A stretch of DNA of 64,000 nucleotides. Source: Cellulomonas sp. JZ18 (lineage in GTDB: Bacteria; Actinomycetota; Actinomycetes; Actinomycetales; Cellulomonadaceae). The stretch covers positions 868,001 through 932,000 of the forward strand of contig NZ_CP045245.1 of NCBI RefSeq assembly GCF_009720485.1. Direction: 5' to 3'. How positions within the stretch are numbered: the first letter of the stretch is position 1; every line of letters starts with the position of its first letter. The notes under the pieces are model-generated. The model made no database searches, had not been told where the DNA came from, and saw nothing but the letters and a program-made list of their open reading frames with translations. Positions 23,696 through 32,450 of this stretch are shown here, in pieces. A program made the translations under genes and the position numbers.

Positions 23696-25573
23696 GTGTC
23701 TGTCCTTCCTCGCTCGTCCGGGACGTCGTCCCGGCCGGCCCGGTCGCGCCGCCTCGCCGTCGTCGCGGCCACCCTCGCCTCCGTCCTCCTCGTGGGGACG
23801 CCCGCCGCTCACGCCGTCGCCCCGTCCGCCGTCCCCGCTCCCGCCGAGCTGCGCGTGTCCTCCGCCACGACGCTCGTCGGCGAGTACGTCGAGCGCGGCG
23901 AGCAGCCGTCGGTCGAGGCCGCCGCCCAGCAGGCCGAGGAGTTCCTCGGGCGCCGCCTCGACGTCCAGCGCATCTACCACCGCTGGGACGAGAACCTGCT
24001 CGGCCCGGTCGCGACGAGCGCCGTCCAGCGCGGGCGCGTGCCGATGCTCTCGATCCTGCCCAAGCGCGGGAACGGCGCCGTCGTCCCGTGGGCCGCGATC
24101 GCCCGCGGCGACGCCGACGCGCAGATCCGCACCCACGCGCAGCAGGTCAAGGCCCTCGGCCCCGTCGTCTACCTCACGCTGCACCACGAGGCGGACATCG
24201 CCGGCTCCACGTACGGCACCGCCGCGGACTACGTCGCGGCCTGGCGGCACTACGTGGACGTGCTGCGCGCCGAGGGCGTCACCAACGTGCTGTGGACGTG
24301 GATCCCCACGACCGGTTCGCTCACCAAGCCGAACACCGACCCGACGGCCAGGGGCTTCTACCCCGGTGACGACGTGGTCGACCGCATCGGCACGGACGCC
24401 TACAACTGGTTCGGCTGCAAGAGCGGCAACACGTCCGAGTGGCGCTCGCTCGAGCGCGTCACGGAGGGCCTGCGCACGTTCGCGCGCAACCACGGCAAGA
24501 AGGCCGTGCTCGGCGAGTGGGGCTCCGTCGAGGACCCGGCGCAGCCGGACCGGCGCGCCGCCTGGCTGCGGGACGCGTTCGCCCTGTTCGCGTCGTGGCC
24601 CGAGCTCGAGGCCGTGGCCTACTTCGACACCGTCGGCACCTGCGACTGGCGCCTGGGCACCGGCACGGCCGCGCAGACCTACCGCGACCTCGCCGCGAGC
24701 CCCGACGTGCGGCCGCGGCCCATGGCCTGGCTCGAGACCTCGGCGACCCAGGGGGCCGGCACCCTCACGGTCCAGCTCGCGGGCAACCGCAGCTTCGGCG
24801 CCCTGTCCGCCACCGGCACGGGTGTCGCGTCGTGGTCGCTCGACCTCGGCGACGGCACGACGCGCTCGGGCACGGGTCAGCCGCCGGCCGCGCTGCAGCA
24901 CACCTACGGCGTCGGCACGTTCACCCCGACGCTGCGCGTCACCGACGTCCACGGCCTGACCGCGACCGACGCGCGCACGATCTCGGTGGCGCCCGCGCCG
25001 GCCGTCACCGGCGTGGACGAGCGGAACGTGACCACCACCGCCGCGGACCTGTACGCCTGGGTCGACACGCGCGGCCTCGCCGGGACGGTCACGTTCCAGT
25101 GGCGGGCCGGCACGACGGTCGTCGGCACGGCGACGGTGCCGGTCGCCGCGAAGAGCGGGTCGCAGCAGGCGTCGACGACCGCACCGCGTGGGCTGGTCCC
25201 CGGCACGAAGTACACGTGGACCGTCACGGTCGCCACCGCGGCCGGCTCCGCCTCCCGGGAGGACAGCTGGGTGACGCCCGGCCCGCCGACCGTGCGTGCG
25301 GTCGACCCCGCGTACGTGGGGCCGACGTCGGCGCAGGTCAAGATGCGCGTCAACCCCAACGGGGTCGCCACGACCGCGTGGGTCGAGTGGGGCACGACGA
25401 CCCTCGACCAGCGCACGCCGACGCTCTCGCTCGGCGCCGTCACCTACGAGCGCGGCGAGCAGCCGACGCTGAGCGGCCTGGCGCCACGCACGACCTACCG
25501 GTACCGGGTGGTCGCGGAGAACGCGTACGGCCGGACCGTCGGACCGGAGCAGACCTTCACCACGAAGAGCTGA
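23696..25573 (+). CDS. Secreted GH26-like glycoside hydrolase with PKD and Fn3-type domains
   Basis: A 625-residue secreted enzyme. A signal peptide ends at PAAHA (residue 40). Residues 60-340 resemble glycoside hydrolase family 26 (beta-mannanase clan), with the likely acid/base Glu165 in TLHHEAD and likely nucleophile Glu274 in VLGEWGSVED; WTWIPTTGS and DAYNWFGC line the same fold. Residues 342-435 form a PKD-like domain (SFGALSATGTGVASWSLDLG, then HTYGVGTFTPTLRV). Two fibronectin type III-like repeats follow (about 437-525 and 528-625). Such modules usually space or anchor polysaccharide-degrading enzymes. The actual substrate (mannan, or a self-made polysaccharide) is not readable. GTG 23696 has GGAG seven bases upstream. 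A terminator follows. Confidence 0.82.
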   Translation: MSVLPRSSGTSSRPARSRRLAVVAATLASVLLVGTPAAHAVAPSAVPAPAELRVSSATTLVGEYVERGEQPSVEAAAQQAEEFLGRRLDVQRIYHRWDENLLGPVATSAVQRGRVPMLSILPKRGNGAVVPWAAIARGDADAQIRTHAQQVKALGPVVYLTLHHEADIAGSTYGTAADYVAAWRHYVDVLRAEGVTNVLWTWIPTTGSLTKPNTDPTARGFYPGDDVVDRIGTDAYNWFGCKSGNTSEWRSLERVTEGLRTFARNHGKKAVLGEWGSVEDPAQPDRRAAWLRDAFALFASWPELEAVAYFDTVGTCDWRLGTGTAAQTYRDLAASPDVRPRPMAWLETSATQGAGTLTVQLAGNRSFGALSATGTGVASWSLDLGDGTTRSGTGQPPAALQHTYGVGTFTPTLRVTDVHGLTATDARTISVAPAPAVTGVDERNVTTTAADLYAWVDTRGLAGTVTFQWRAGTTVVGTATVPVAAKSGSQQASTTAPRGLVPGTKYTWTVTVATAAGSASREDSWVTPGPPTVRAVDPAYVGPTSAQVKMRVNPNGVATTAWVEWGTTTLDQRTPTLSLGAVTYERGEQPTLSGLAPRTTYRYRVVAENAYGRTVGPEQTFTTKS

Positions 25574-25595
25574 CCGCCCGGTTCACCCGGACGGG

Positions 25596-25632
25596 CGAGC
25601 GCGGGGCCGCTGCGGTTGCGGCCCCGCGCTCG
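25596..25632 (+). terminator. Hairpin terminator after the GH26-like gene
   Basis: Perfect 15-base arms CGAGCGCGGGGCCGC (25596-25610) and its complement (25618-25632) with a seven-base loop, 22 bases after the stop. Confidence 0.85.
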
Positions 25633-25705
25633 TCGTTCCTACGGTCGAGGCCGCGGGCGTCGACGGCGACGCCCCGAGGACGGGACGACGGGGGGTCGTC
25701 GGCAC

Positions 25706-26896
25706 ATGGACGTGCACCGGATCGCGCGGCAGGCGGGGGCGTGGCTCCTGCGCGCCGTGCTGACCGCTGCCGCCGCCGTGCTCTTCGTCCTCATCGGCGC
25801 CGTCGTCGGCGGACCCTACGACGCGAAGGCGTCCCCCGCCCCGGCGGGAGCCCTCGGCGACGTGGTCGGCGGTGCCACGCAGACCGTCGGGAGCGTCCTC
25901 GAGCCCGCGGGCGGCGTCCTGCACGACGTCGTCGAGCCGGTCACCGCGCACGTCGTGACGCCCGTGGTCGAGCCCGTCGTACGCCAGGTCGCACCCGTCG
26001 TCGAGCCCGCGGCCGACCGGCTCGCCGTGGTCGCACCGGTCGTGGAGCCGGTGACGCAGGCCGTCGCGCCCGTGGCCGAGCCCGTGACGCAGGCCGTCGC
26101 ACCCGTGGTGCGGGACGTCGTCGCCCCGCCGGTCGCGGCGGTCGTCGAGCCCGTCGCCCCGGTGGTCGCCGAGGTCGTCGAGCCCGTCGTCGCGGTCGTC
26201 GAACCCGTCACCGGCGCCGTCGTCGCACCGGTGTCCGACGCGCTCGTGCCGGTCTCCGACGCCCTCGTGCCCGCCGCCGCACCGGTCGGCGGGGTCGTCG
26301 GTGGCCTGGTCGCACCGGCGGCGCCGGTCCTCGACGCGGTCGTCCGCGTGCTCGCCCCGCTCGCGCCGGTGCGCGCCGTCCTCGCGCCCGTCGTCGACGA
26401 CCTGCCGGTCGTGCCGCCGGTGGTCGGCGGGCCGGTGCCCGGAGCCGGCGCGGACGCGCCGGGCGCCGCCGGGCCGGACGCCCCGCGCGCCCCGCAGCCC
26501 GCACCCGCAGCCGCTCCTGCCGCGCCGGGTGCGTCGACGACCGGTGCCGTCGAGGTCGCCCCGCCGGCCCGTGCGGTGTCGGCGCCCGCTGCGGAGCACC
26601 GGACGTCCCGGCCCGTCGCCGACGCCGGCCCGGCCGCCCCGGTGCTCGCCGACCCGACGACGCCGCAGGAGGCGCCCGCCGCCCCCGGCGCACCCGCCGC
26701 GCCGTCCGCTCCCGCCCTGCCGGCCGGTGCCGCGGGCGGCGCGGGCGGCGGAGGCGGCCTCACCCGGGGCGCCGCCGACGCGACGCCGCCCGCGACCGCC
26801 CACGCCGCCGCGCTGCGGCTCGTCGCGACGGTCGCGACGCACGACCTCGGGTGCCCGGCGGCGCCCGCCCGCGACATCCCGCACACCCCTGCCTGA
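25706..26896 (+). CDS. Secreted Val-Glu-Pro-Val repeat protein, unknown function
   Basis: A 396-residue protein I cannot assign to a family. A membrane-spanning or signal segment lies at residues 13-34 (LLRAVLTAAAAVLFVLIGAV). Residues about 48-205 are a low-complexity repeat built from variants of PVVEPV, such as VVEPVTQAVAPV and VVAEVVEPVVAVVEPV, with a Pro roughly every four to six residues. A Pro/Ala-rich stretch follows (220-350), then a short end with one cysteine (HDLGCPAAP). The repeat predicts an extended, stiff, acidic rod in or outside the wall. The codons keep the normal third-position GC bias, so the frame is real. It is 81 bases upstream of a LAXTG surface protein and is probably part of the same unit. 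Confidence 0.7.
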   Translation: MDVHRIARQAGAWLLRAVLTAAAAVLFVLIGAVVGGPYDAKASPAPAGALGDVVGGATQTVGSVLEPAGGVLHDVVEPVTAHVVTPVVEPVVRQVAPVVEPAADRLAVVAPVVEPVTQAVAPVAEPVTQAVAPVVRDVVAPPVAAVVEPVAPVVAEVVEPVVAVVEPVTGAVVAPVSDALVPVSDALVPAAAPVGGVVGGLVAPAAPVLDAVVRVLAPLAPVRAVLAPVVDDLPVVPPVVGGPVPGAGADAPGAAGPDAPRAPQPAPAAAPAAPGASTTGAVEVAPPARAVSAPAAEHRTSRPVADAGPAAPVLADPTTPQEAPAAPGAPAAPSAPALPAGAAGGAGGGGGLTRGAADATPPATAHAAALRLVATVATHDLGCPAAPARDIPHTPA

Positions 26897-26977
26897 CCGG
26901 CCGCACGTCGCCCGTGCGACGTCCGCCCCCGCGCCCCCTCCTGGGCGCTCCGGTCCTTTCGGCAGAGGAGTACTCGC

Positions 26978-27499
26978 TTGCACACGTCCGTCCGTCGCGC
27001 GCTGCACACGGCGCTCGTCAGCGGTGGCCTGCTGGTCGCCGGGGCCGCCGTGGCCCTCGCCGCCCCCGCGGAGGGGGCCTCCGTCGACCTCGGTGTCGAC
27101 CTCACCGGCGGCGTCGCCGTCGAGCTGGACCTCGGGCTCGTCGGCTCCGACCACCAGCCCCTCGTCTCCGCCCCTGTGCAGGTGCCGGCCGGCGTGTCGG
27201 GCGTCGCGGCCGGGCGGCTCGACGGCGCCGTCCCGGCCGCCGACGAGCGGCGCACCCCCGTCACCGGCACCCCGGACGGGGACCAGCCCGGCACCCCGGG
27301 CGCCGACGACGCCGGTACCTCCGCCCCGGCGCCGGCCGCGCTCGCGGCGACGGGCGCCGAGCCCTGGCTGCTCCCGGTGGCGCTCCTGCTGCTCCTGGCG
27401 GGCGCGTGGCTGCGGTCCCGGGCCGGCCGCCGGCGTGCTCGTCGAGCGGCCCCGAGCGGCGTCCTGCCGCGGCAGCGGGGTGCGACGGACCTCTCGTGA
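26978..27499 (+). CDS. Small LAXTG-anchored surface protein
   Basis: A 173-residue predicted cell-wall protein. A TTG start at 26978 is supported by AGAGGAG nine bases upstream. A signal peptide covers about residues 1-34 (ending LAAPAEGAS). Residues 35-75 are a short strand-rich region, followed by a Pro/Thr/Asp-rich linker. The C-terminus carries LAATG (122-126), then a hydrophobic helix (WLLPVALLLLLAGAWL) and an Arg-rich tail, the layout of a sorting signal. LAXTG rather than LPXTG is the motif cut by class E sortases of high-GC actinobacteria; no sortase gene is in the window. It follows the Val-Glu-Pro-Val repeat protein, and together they look like a surface-structure pair. Confidence 0.72.
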   Translation: MHTSVRRALHTALVSGGLLVAGAAVALAAPAEGASVDLGVDLTGGVAVELDLGLVGSDHQPLVSAPVQVPAGVSGVAAGRLDGAVPAADERRTPVTGTPDGDQPGTPGADDAGTSAPAPAALAATGAEPWLLPVALLLLLAGAWLRSRAGRRRARRAAPSGVLPRQRGATDLS

Positions 27500-27603
27500 G
27501 GCGCGCGGCCGGGCGCGGGGGCGGTTCCCGCCGTGCCCCCGCAGGGTCTGTCCGCCGCCTCCGCGCGCGGTGCCCGGTCACCGGGCGGGTAGGGTCGCCG
27601 CCC

Positions 27604-28107
27604 GTGGACGAGCAGCGGCTGGACGGCGGTGCGGTGCTGCGTGCGGCGCGGCCCGGGGACGAGGCCGGCATCCTCGCCTGCGTGCGGGCCCTCGCGGTGT
27701 ACGAGCGCGAGCCGGACGCGGTCGAGACGACCGAGGCCGACCTGACGTCGGCGCTGTTCGCCCCGGACGCGACGGTCCACGCCCATGTGGTCGAGGTCGA
27801 GGGGGTCGTCGTCGGCATCGCCGTCTGGTTCCGGAGCTTCTCGACGTGGACGGGACGGCACGGCGTCTACCTCGAGGACCTCTTCGTCGACCCGGCGCAC
27901 CGCGGCAGGGGCTACGGCCTGGCCCTGCTGCGCTCGCTCGCCGCCGTCGCGGTCGCCCGCGGCTGGACCCGGGTCGACTGGGCCGTGCTCGACTGGAACG
28001 CCCCGTCGATCGCCTTCTACCGCTCGCTGGGTGCGGTGCCCATGGACGAGTGGACCGGGTACCGGCTCACCGGCGACGCGCTGCGCGAGGTCGCGGCGGG
28101 CGCCTGA
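27604..28107 (+). CDS. GNAT-family N-acetyltransferase
   Basis: A 167-residue GCN5-related acetyltransferase that would move an acetyl group from acetyl-CoA to an amine. The fold is clear: LRAARPGDEAGILACVRALA at the start, VVGIAVWFRSFSTW, then YLEDLFVDPAHRGRGYGLAL with the RGRGYG acetyl-CoA loop, and LDWNAPSIAFYRSLGAVPMD, with the Tyr and Asn typical of the diamine/spermidine acetyltransferase-like group. That subgroup often acts on polyamines or related small amines, but the substrate is not certain. The GTG at 27604 was chosen because conserved sequence starts shortly after. The gene converges with trkA, 23 bases away. Confidence 0.9.
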   Translation: MDEQRLDGGAVLRAARPGDEAGILACVRALAVYEREPDAVETTEADLTSALFAPDATVHAHVVEVEGVVVGIAVWFRSFSTWTGRHGVYLEDLFVDPAHRGRGYGLALLRSLAAVAVARGWTRVDWAVLDWNAPSIAFYRSLGAVPMDEWTGYRLTGDALREVAAGA

Positions 28108-28130
28108 CCCCGTGCGGCGGGGCCGACCCC

Positions 28131-28838
28131 TCAGGGGCGCGCGGAGAACCGCTCGAGCAACTCGGCGTGACCGCCGACGATGATCAGGTCGTTCGACGAG
28201 ATGCGCGTCTCGGGCGTGGCGTACTGGAACTCGACGCCGGGGCTCTTCACGCCGATGACGGTGACGCCGTACCGCTCGCGGATCTTCGACTGCGCGAGCG
28301 TGAAGCCCTGCGTCTCCTTCGGCGGGCGCATCTTCACGACCGTGAACCCGTCCTCGACCTCGATGTAGTCGAGCATCTTCCCGGACACGAGGTGCGCGAC
28401 GCGGGAACCGGCGTCCGCCTCCGGCAGCACGACGTGGTGGGCGCCGATGCGCTGCAGGATGCGCGCGTGCTCGCTGGAGATCGCCTTGGCCCAGATCTGC
28501 GGCACGCCGATGTCGACGAGGTTGCCCGTGATGAGCACGGACGCCTCGAGGTAGGACCCGACGCCGACGACCGCGACCGGGAAGTCGCGCGCGCCGAGCT
28601 GCTCGAGCGCCTCGGGGTTCGCGGCGTCCGCCTCGACGAGCGGGACGCGCCCCGCCCACTGCGCCACGAGGTCGGGGTTGCGCTCGACCGCGAGCACGTC
28701 CTGCCCGAGCCGGTCGAGCGTCGCGGCGATGGACGACCCGAACCGGCCGAGACCGATGACGAGGATGCCGGCCCCCTTGGCGGGGGAGCGGGGGGCGGTG
28801 CGCGGCTCGCCGCCACCGGCGCGCAGGCTGTCAGCCAA
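28131..28838 (-). CDS. trkA: Trk potassium uptake regulatory subunit (RCK domains)
   Basis: A 235-residue cytoplasmic gating subunit of a Trk/Ktr potassium channel. The RCK-N domain begins at residue 24 with ILVIGLGRFGSSIAATL (nucleotide-binding glycines) and the acidic strand end DVLAVERNPD; the RCK-C domain covers about 150-235 (GFTLAQSKIRERYGVTVIGV). Such subunits bind NAD(H), ATP/ADP or c-di-AMP. I chose the TTG at 28838 because AGAGAGG lies seven bases upstream and it overlaps the end of trkH by eight bases, as coupled genes often do. An in-frame ATG at 28904 would add 22 Arg-rich residues inside trkH and is less likely. Confidence 0.9.
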   Translation of the reverse strand: MADSLRAGGGEPRTAPRSPAKGAGILVIGLGRFGSSIAATLDRLGQDVLAVERNPDLVAQWAGRVPLVEADAANPEALEQLGARDFPVAVVGVGSYLEASVLITGNLVDIGVPQIWAKAISSEHARILQRIGAHHVVLPEADAGSRVAHLVSGKMLDYIEVEDGFTVVKMRPPKETQGFTLAQSKIRERYGVTVIGVKSPGVEFQYATPETRISSNDLIIVGGHAELLERFSARP

Positions 28839-30204
28839 TGATCGGCCTCTCTTCCGGGTAGCGGACGACGCGACGACGGTTGCGCAGCGCGAGCGCCGCG
28901 GCAAGCGTGATCGTGCCCGTCCGGCCGATGAACATGAGCACGGCGAGGACGTACTTCGCGGGGTCGGGCAGGTCGGGAGTGATGCCGGTCGACAGGCCGC
29001 ACGTCGCGAACGCGGAGATGACCTCGAAGAGGATCACGTCGAGGGTCAGGCCGGTCATCGCGAGCAGCAGCAGGGCGGCGACGAGCACGAAGCTGGCGGA
29101 GACGAACGCGACGGCGATCGCGACCTGGAGCGTGTCGCGCGAGATCCGCCGGCCGAACGCCTCCACGTCCCGGTCGCCGCGGGCCTCCGCGACGATCGCG
29201 AGGAGCATGACCGCGAGCGTCGTCACCTTGATGCCGCCCGCGGTGCCGGCCGAGCCGCCCCCGACGAACATGAGCGCGTCGAGCAGCAGCCAGGTCCCCT
29301 CGTGCATCTCCCCGACGTCGACCGTGGAGAAGCCCCCCGATCGCGGCATGATCCCCGCGAACAGCGAGGCCAGCAGGGTGCCGGCCCAGTCGAGCGGCTT
29401 GAAGGTGCCCGGGTTGGTCCACTCGAACGCCGCGACGACGACCGACCCGAACAGCAGCAGCGCGACGCTCATCGCGAGCGTGAGCTTGGAGTGCAGGTTC
29501 CAGCGCCGGGGCTCGCGCAGGTGGTTGGCGATGTTGAGGATGACCGGGAACCCGAGCGAGCCGATGAAGACGCCGACGATGATCGGCAGCAGCATCCACC
29601 AGTCGGAGACGAACGGCTCCAGGCCCTCGGGCGTCGGCACGAAGCCCGCGTTGTTGAACGCCGAGATCGCGTAGAACGCCGCGTGCCACGCGGCGGTGCC
29701 GACGTTGTCCTCGTGCAGCACGAGCCGCGGGAACAGCGCCAGCGCGATCGCGACCTCGAGCGCCGTCGACGTCACGATGACCGTGCGCACGAGCGAGCCG
29801 ACCTCGCCCAGGCGCGTCACCTTCGTCTCCGACGACACGAGCAGGCGCTGCGTCAGCCCGATCCGGCGGGAGACCGCCATGCCGAGCAGCGACGCCAGGG
29901 TCATGACCCCCAGCCCGCCGATCTTGATGGCGACGAGGATGACGACGAGCCCCCAGATCGACCAGTACTCGCCCGTCGGCACCGTCACCAGCCCGGTGAC
30001 CGTCGTGGCCGACGTCGCCGTGAAGAACGCGTCGACGAACGGCGCGCGCCCGCCGTGCGCGGTCGCCCAGGGGGCGGACAGCAGGGCCGTGATGAGGACG
30101 ACGACGAGGGCGAAGACGGTCAGCGCCAGGCGTGCCGGGCCCTGGCGCGCGGCCCGGTCGACGTACTCGCGGACACGCCACAGCAGGCCTGGTCCCGCCG
30201 CCAT
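28831..30204 (-). CDS. trkH: Trk/Ktr-type potassium transporter, membrane subunit
   Basis: A 457-residue membrane protein with the four pore-loop repeats of the TrkH/KtrB superfamily. The loops are visible as FFTATSATTVTGLVTV, AISAFNNAGFVP, GIMPRSGGFSTVDVGE and VISAFATCGLSTGITPDL; the Gly in each is the selectivity-filter residue. About ten hydrophobic segments surround them. It moves K+ (perhaps Na+-coupled) and pairs with the TrkA subunit encoded downstream. The ATG at 30204 has GGGAGG four bases upstream; earlier in-frame starts would add an Arg-rich, non-conserved tail. Confidence 0.93.
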   Translation of the reverse strand: MAAGPGLLWRVREYVDRAARQGPARLALTVFALVVVLITALLSAPWATAHGGRAPFVDAFFTATSATTVTGLVTVPTGEYWSIWGLVVILVAIKIGGLGVMTLASLLGMAVSRRIGLTQRLLVSSETKVTRLGEVGSLVRTVIVTSTALEVAIALALFPRLVLHEDNVGTAAWHAAFYAISAFNNAGFVPTPEGLEPFVSDWWMLLPIIVGVFIGSLGFPVILNIANHLREPRRWNLHSKLTLAMSVALLLFGSVVVAAFEWTNPGTFKPLDWAGTLLASLFAGIMPRSGGFSTVDVGEMHEGTWLLLDALMFVGGGSAGTAGGIKVTTLAVMLLAIVAEARGDRDVEAFGRRISRDTLQVAIAVAFVSASFVLVAALLLLAMTGLTLDVILFEVISAFATCGLSTGITPDLPDPAKYVLAVLMFIGRTGTITLAAALALRNRRRVVRYPEERPIIG

Positions 30205-30473
30205 GCCGCCTCCCGCCGTGCACCGACCCGTCACCGTGACCCGTCGGCCCCGCGGCGCGGGACGCCGGGCGGGCCGACGGCCCGGCTCGCGCCGGACCAC
30301 CGACACATGCTGGCACGCCGCGCCGACACCCGTGGACCGGGCCGCCCCGCGCGCCCACCCGTCCGGCCCTCCGCCGAGGGCGTCCGGTCGACACGGGCCG
30401 CGACGCGGTGGGAGCGTGGGCCCATGACGGCGACGGCCACGGACGCGGCCCCCACGGAGCTGCCGCCGCCCCC

Positions 30474-31643
30474 GTGCGCGTGGTCTGGTCGACCGAGATG
30501 CTCGCCTACGACTTCGGCGTGGGGCACCCCATGACCTCGGACCGCATCGACCTGACGATCGCCCTGGCCGCCGGGCTCGGGCTGCTCGAGGGGCCGTCCG
30601 TCGAGGTCGTGGCCGCCGAGCCCGCTCCCGACGCGCTGCTGACGACGGTGCACGAGCCCGCCTACGTCGCCGCGGTGCACGCGGCGGCCGAGCGCGGCGT
30701 GCCGGACCCGGTGCGCGGCCTGGGCACGCGCGACGACCCGGTGTTCCCGCAGATGCACGACGCGGCCGCGCGCGTCGTGGCGGGCTCGGTGGACGCCGCC
30801 CTCGCGGTCTGGGAGGGCAGGGCGCCGCACGCGGTCAACGTCGGCGGCGGCCTGCACCACGCGATGCCGGGCGCGGCGTCCGGCTTCTGCGTCTACAACG
30901 ACGCGGCCGTCGCGATCCGCGCGCTGCTCGCGGCCGGCGTGGAGCGGGTCGCGTACGTGGACGTCGACGCGCACCACGGCGACGGGGTGCAGGCGGTGTT
31001 CTGGGACGACCCGCGCGTGCTCACGGTGTCGCTGCACGAGACGGGCCACGCGCTGTTCCCCGGCACGGGCTACCCGGGCGAGACGGGTGGACCCGGGGCG
31101 GAGGGCACGGCCGTCAACGTGGCGCTGCCCTCGCGCACGGGGGACGCGGGGTGGTTGCGCGCCCTGGACGCCGTCGTCCCGGCCGTCGTGCGGGCCTTCG
31201 CGCCGCAGGTGCTCGTCACGCAGCACGGCTGCGACACGCACCGGCTGGACCCGCTGACGTCGCTGCGCGTGAGCGTGGACGGCCAGCGCGTCGCGGCGGA
31301 GCGCCTGCACGCGCTCGCCCACGAGGTGTGCGACGGGCGCTGGCTCGCCCTGGGCGGCGGCGGGTACGCCGTGCTCGACGTCGTGCCGCGCTCCTGGGCC
31401 CACCTCATCGGCATCGCCACGCACCGCCCGGTGGACCCGGCCACCCCCGTGCCGCAGGAGTGGCTCGACGCGGTCCGCCAGCGGTACGGCCGGGCGGCGG
31501 TCGGCGTGATGACCGACGGCGTGGCGGTGCAGCCGCGCCCCTGGTCGGCGGGCTACGACCCGGCGGACGACGTCGACCGGGCCGTGCGCGCGACGCGGGC
31601 CGCGGTGTTCCCGGCCCTCGGCCTCGACCCCGAGCTCGACTGA
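30474..31643 (+). CDS. acuC: AcuC-like histone deacetylase family protein (start uncertain)
   Basis: A 389-residue zinc-dependent deacetylase of the class I HDAC/AcuC type. The catalytic sequence is intact: VNVGGGLHHAMPGAASGFCV (His dyad), YVDVDAHHGDGVQAVF (zinc Asp and His), ALFPGTGYPGETGG, VTQHGCDTHRLDPL (zinc Asp) and LALGGGGYAV. In Bacillus AcuC deacetylates acetyl-CoA synthetase and so activates acetate use. The GTG at 30474 begins conserved sequence (VRVVWSTEMLAYDFGVGHPM) but has no ribosome site. An ATG at 30424 with GGGAG upstream would read into the same protein if the C-run 30469-30473 had one more C, giving 17 extra residues, so the true start may be there. Confidence 0.9.
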   Translation: MRVVWSTEMLAYDFGVGHPMTSDRIDLTIALAAGLGLLEGPSVEVVAAEPAPDALLTTVHEPAYVAAVHAAAERGVPDPVRGLGTRDDPVFPQMHDAAARVVAGSVDAALAVWEGRAPHAVNVGGGLHHAMPGAASGFCVYNDAAVAIRALLAAGVERVAYVDVDAHHGDGVQAVFWDDPRVLTVSLHETGHALFPGTGYPGETGGPGAEGTAVNVALPSRTGDAGWLRALDAVVPAVVRAFAPQVLVTQHGCDTHRLDPLTSLRVSVDGQRVAAERLHALAHEVCDGRWLALGGGGYAVLDVVPRSWAHLIGIATHRPVDPATPVPQEWLDAVRQRYGRAAVGVMTDGVAVQPRPWSAGYDPADDVDRAVRATRAAVFPALGLDPELD

Positions 31644-31840
31644 CGCGACCGGCTCCGCACCCGCGGGCGGCGCCCGGTCCCGGCGCGCCCGCGTCGGCGG
31701 TGGACCCGTCCGGGTGACGACCGGGCCCGTGCGGCCGTCCCGGCTTCCCCACCCGTCACACGCGCCACTACTGTGAACGTCGAGCACCCCCGCCGGTGGG
31801 TGGAAGCCGCCGGCGCTGGTCCGGCCGTCGGGAGGGTCGG

Positions 31841-32077
31841 ATGGACGAGCCGCGGCACGAGCCCCAGGGCAGGGTGCGGTTCCTCACGGTCAACGAGGTC
31901 GCGGACCTCATGCGCGTCTCGCGGATGACCGTCTACCGGCTGGTGCACTCCGGCGAGCTGCCGGCGGTGCGCGTCGGCCGCTCCTTCCGCGTCCCGCAGG
32001 ACGCGCTCGACGCCTACCTGCGCTCGTCGGCGACGGTCGACCCGGCAGCGGGCCAGGAGCACCGCCGCTCGTCCTGA
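31841..32077 (+). CDS. Excisionase-type helix-turn-helix DNA-binding protein
   Basis: A 78-residue protein made almost wholly of a MerR/excisionase-like winged helix: FLTVNEVADLMRVSRMTVYR is the recognition helix region and LVHSGELPAVRVGRSFRVPQ the wing, followed by DALDAYL. Actinobacteria carry a highly conserved copy next to the bS22 gene (Rv0500A in Mycobacterium tuberculosis), and the same neighbour is present here 178 bases downstream. Its target is not known to me. The ATG at 31841 has GGGAGGG at ideal spacing. The name excisionase reflects fold only; there is no integrase or phage gene nearby. Confidence 0.9.
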   Translation: MDEPRHEPQGRVRFLTVNEVADLMRVSRMTVYRLVHSGELPAVRVGRSFRVPQDALDAYLRSSATVDPAAGQEHRRSS

Positions 32078-32255
32078 CCGCGACGGCGGACCCGCGGGAC
32101 GTGGGTTCGCACCGGCGCTGCACCATCCCGTAAGGTGGGCCCCCGGACTTCTGCGTGCGTGGGCCGGTCGGTGGCGTCGATCCCGCATCACCCCGCGCGT
32201 CGGCCGACCACCTTCGCGGTCCTGCGGGCCGCGACCGGACACGAGTGAGGACCGC

Positions 32256-32354
32256 ATGGGCTCCGTCATCAAGAAGCGCCGCAAGCGCATGGCGAAGAAG
32301 AAGCACCGCAAGCTGCTGCGCAAGACGCGCCACCAGCGTCGCAACAAGAAGTGA
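32256..32354 (+). CDS. 30S ribosomal protein bS22 (AURKAIP1/COX24 domain)
   Basis: A 32-residue, extremely basic peptide starting MGSVIKKRRKRMAKKKHRKL and ending RRNKK; 21 residues are Lys or Arg. It is almost identical to the actinobacterial protein seen on the 30S subunit of mycobacteria near the decoding site (bS22, the Rv0500B type). The ATG at 32256 follows GAGGACCGC. Despite its size I am confident, because the sequence is distinctive and the upstream helix-turn-helix gene and the convergent HAD phosphatase recur around it in other actinobacteria. It is short enough to be missed by gene callers. Confidence 0.95.
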   Translation: MGSVIKKRRKRMAKKKHRKLLRKTRHQRRNKK

Positions 32355-32450
32355 GCTGAGCGCACCCGCGCAGCGCTCCGCACCCCGGGCCCGGTCGACC
32401 GACCGGGCCCGACGTGCGTCCGGGGCCGGTCGGCGGCGGGCAGCGGCCCG

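Noticed and set aside
24439..28107. A 1222-residue open frame spanning four real genes
   Set aside because: It runs antisense-free but out of frame through the GH26-like and repeat proteins and only its last 167 codons (GNAT) show a family; long open frames are expected at this GC level.
25816..28659. A long minus-strand open frame opposite the repeat protein
   Set aside because: Its sequence is Ala/Arg/Thr low complexity without domains, and the plus strand holds coherent genes with signal peptides and a sorting motif.
31765..31790. Rex operator half (TGTGAAC) upstream of the helix-turn-helix gene
   Set aside because: Only one half-site is present; the inverted partner TTCACA is missing at the needed distance.
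31841..32077. Excisionase of an integrated element
   Set aside because: The protein fold is excisionase-like, but there is no integrase, att repeat or phage gene, and the gene is a conserved neighbour of bS22.
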